Shown here in pieces: positions 8,821 through 10,000 of a DNA stretch of 10,000 bases. A model generated the notes under the pieces. It saw nothing but the letters and a program-made list of their open reading frames with translations, was not told the DNA's origin and ran no database searches. Both the position numbers and the translations under genes were made by a program. This DNA is from Thiobacillus sp. (GTDB taxonomy: Bacteria; Pseudomonadota; Gammaproteobacteria; Burkholderiales; Thiobacillaceae), in contig JAIWOL010000002.1 of NCBI GenBank assembly GCA_020216925.1, positions 1 to 10,000 on the forward strand, in the 5' to 3' direction. Numbering within the stretch: position 1 is the stretch's first letter; each line of letters starts with the position of its first letter.

Positions 8821-9807
8821 TTAACGGAGCCGTGTCTGCATCGCGGGCGAAACGTGCAATTTGCCCGCGGCGTCCACAGCCAGCCAGCTGTCTAGGCCGA
8901 GCGCGCGCGCGCGCGCCGCCAGCTTGTCCGGGCCAGCGATGAACAGGGGCTTGGACAGGGCATCCGAGCGTGTGCCGGCATGCGGGCCATGCAGCAGGAG
9001 GGTCACCGATTGCATGCCGGCGGCAGGAAAACCCGTGCGCGGATCGAGGATGTGGCAGTAACGACGTCCGGCCGCCTCAAAGTAGCGCTGGTAGTCCCCC
9101 GAGGTGCCGACGGCCTCGCCGTCACGCAGTTCCAGCGTGGCAAGCACGCCAGCGCCGCGTGGATGCTGGATGCCGACGCGCCACGGGCGGTTGCCGGCCT
9201 GACCCAGCGCGAGCACGTTGCCGCCGATGTTGACGAGCGCGTTCGCGATACCGTGCCGCTTCAGGATCACCGCAGCCTCGTCGAGCGCCGCTCCCTTGGC
9301 GTAGCCGCCCAGGTCGAGCTGCACGGCCGGGTTTGTGCTCGATACCTGTGTGTTTGCCACGAGCAGGTGCGCCATGCGCGGCTGTTGTGCCAGCAGCCTC
9401 GTCAACGCCTGGCGGTCTGGCACCTGTCCCTGCGGGGTGTCGGCGTGAAAGCCCCACAGCGCGATCAGCCGGCCGATGGCCGGATTGAACAGTTCGTCGG
9501 TTTGCGCAGCGAGCGATTGCGCGTCTTTCAACAGGGCGGCAAGGCCTGGCGATACCGTCATCGGCTCGCCGCGCGCGAGCGCAGCGTTGAGCCGGGAGAG
9601 TTCGCTGGGCTGCCAGGCGTGGAGCTGCCGGTGCAGCGCGTCGAAGCGCGCCAGCACCTCCGCCACGGCGGATTCGGCGCCTGGCGTATTCACCACGCTC
9701 ACTTCGACCAGGGTGCCAAAGACATAGGCCTGCTGCTTGACGATGTCGGGTTCGCGCGCGCAGCCGGCAAACAGCAGCGTACAGACGAAGACGAGAACAA
9801 CGCGCAT
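8821..9807 (-). CDS. apbE: ApbE family FAD:protein FMN transferase, lipoprotein
   Basis: ApbE moves FMN from FAD onto a threonine of target flavoproteins such as NqrB/C or RnfD/G in the periplasm. The 328-residue product starts with a lipoprotein signal peptide and lipobox LLFAGC, cysteine C16, so it is probably anchored in the envelope. Family motifs follow: QQAYVFGTLVEV at 25-36, LDLGGYAKG at 164-172, LVNIGGNVLALG at 191-202, the FAD/metal-site HILDPRTG at 252-259 and TRSDALSKPLF at 279-289. The start is ATG 9807, sharing one base with the gshB stop (TGATG); a TTG just upstream at 9810 is less likely. An eight-unit GC repeat encodes part of residues 298-303. Which flavoprotein it modifies is not shown here. 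Confidence 0.94.
   Translation of the reverse strand: MRVVLVFVCTLLFAGCAREPDIVKQQAYVFGTLVEVSVVNTPGAESAVAEVLARFDALHRQLHAWQPSELSRLNAALARGEPMTVSPGLAALLKDAQSLAAQTDELFNPAIGRLIALWGFHADTPQGQVPDRQALTRLLAQQPRMAHLLVANTQVSSTNPAVQLDLGGYAKGAALDEAAVILKRHGIANALVNIGGNVLALGQAGNRPWRVGIQHPRGAGVLATLELRDGEAVGTSGDYQRYFEAAGRRYCHILDPRTGFPAAGMQSVTLLLHGPHAGTRSDALSKPLFIAGPDKLAARARALGLDSWLAVDAAGKLHVSPAMQTRLR
8901..8916. repeat. GC dinucleotide repeat (GC)8 in apbE
   Basis: Sixteen bases of alternating G and C, eight units, lie inside the 3' part of apbE and encode alternating Ala and Arg (ARARA, about residues 298-302). This is a simple repeat liable to strand slippage or Z-DNA formation. A gain or loss of one unit would shift the last 25 or so codons. 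Confidence 0.85.
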
Positions 9808-10000
9808 CAACCGCGTTCCAGCGCCTCGATGAAACGGGCGGCGACGTCGATGCCGGCCTGGGCGCTGATTTCCTGGAAGCCGGTGGGGCTGGTGACATTG
9901 ATTTCGGTGAGATGTCCGCCGATCACGTCGATGCCGGCGAGGAAGATGCCGCGTTCGCGCGCCCAGGGGGCGATGGTTTCAGCGATTTCGCGGTCGCGGT
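9807..10000 (-). CDS. gshB: Glutathione synthetase, C-terminal fragment (start beyond window)
   Basis: Glutathione synthetase joins gamma-glutamylcysteine and glycine with ATP. The last 63 codons lie here on the minus strand. The fragment includes [20 protein letters not shown] followed by SPTGFQEI, which matches the conserved ATP-grasp C-terminal segment of bacterial GshB ([16 protein letters not shown]). The glutamate and asparagine of TEIN are the metal/ATP ligands of the family. It ends FIEALERG, and its TGA overlaps the apbE ATG by one base (TGATG), so the two are probably translationally coupled. The protein's N-terminal part lies beyond the window edge. Confidence 0.95.
   Translation of the reverse strand, partial: RDREIAETIAPWARERGIFLAGIDVIGGHLTEINVTSPTGFQEISAQAGIDVAARFIEALERG

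Overview
The window is GC-rich chromosomal DNA packed tightly with genes. It most likely comes from a betaproteobacterium, possibly of the Nitrosomonadales/Thiobacillus-like type. Three things suggest this: a divergent pilT and yggS-proC-yggT-yggU block, a gshB / EIIA / HPr / Enzyme I cluster without sugar permease genes, and a minCDE operon of the proteobacterial type. The taxonomic call is an inference from gene order and protein character; no rRNA or other marker is present.

Layout. Positions 1-67 (minus) hold the first 22 codons of the twitching-motility ATPase gene pilT. A 42-base gap separates it from a plus-strand operon running from 110 to 4447: yggS (PLP homeostasis), proC (proline biosynthesis), yggT (membrane protein), yggU/DUF167, and a 634-residue dynamin-like GTPase. 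The first four overlap by 4 to 8 bases and the GTPase follows after 7 bases, so they are probably co-transcribed and translationally coupled. This operon meets the minus-strand genes tail to tail, with only 7 bases between the GTPase and minE stop codons.

From 10000 down to 4455 every gene is on the minus strand, in this transcription order: gshB (3' end only), apbE (FMN transferase lipoprotein), a mannose-family EIIA, ptsH (HPr), ptsI (Enzyme I), minC, minD, minE. gshB and apbE overlap by one base (TGATG). EIIA and ptsH overlap by 20 bases. ptsH and ptsI are 4 bases apart, and minD and minE are 1 base apart. The larger breaks are 35 bases (apbE/EIIA) and about 80 bases (ptsI/minC).

Function. 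The PTS genes form a phosphorelay (PEP to EI to HPr to EIIA) with no EIIB or EIIC nearby, so it probably regulates rather than transports. MinCDE place the division septum. The dynamin-like GTPase and YggT are membrane-associated families sitting tail to tail with min; a functional link is only a hypothesis. Essentially all of the window is explained by known families. I see no mobile element, tRNA, rRNA, CRISPR array or clearly novel system. The items most worth a second look are the uncharacterised dynamin-like GTPase, a possible min-operon terminator lying inside the GTPase gene, and the GC-dinucleotide tract in apbE.
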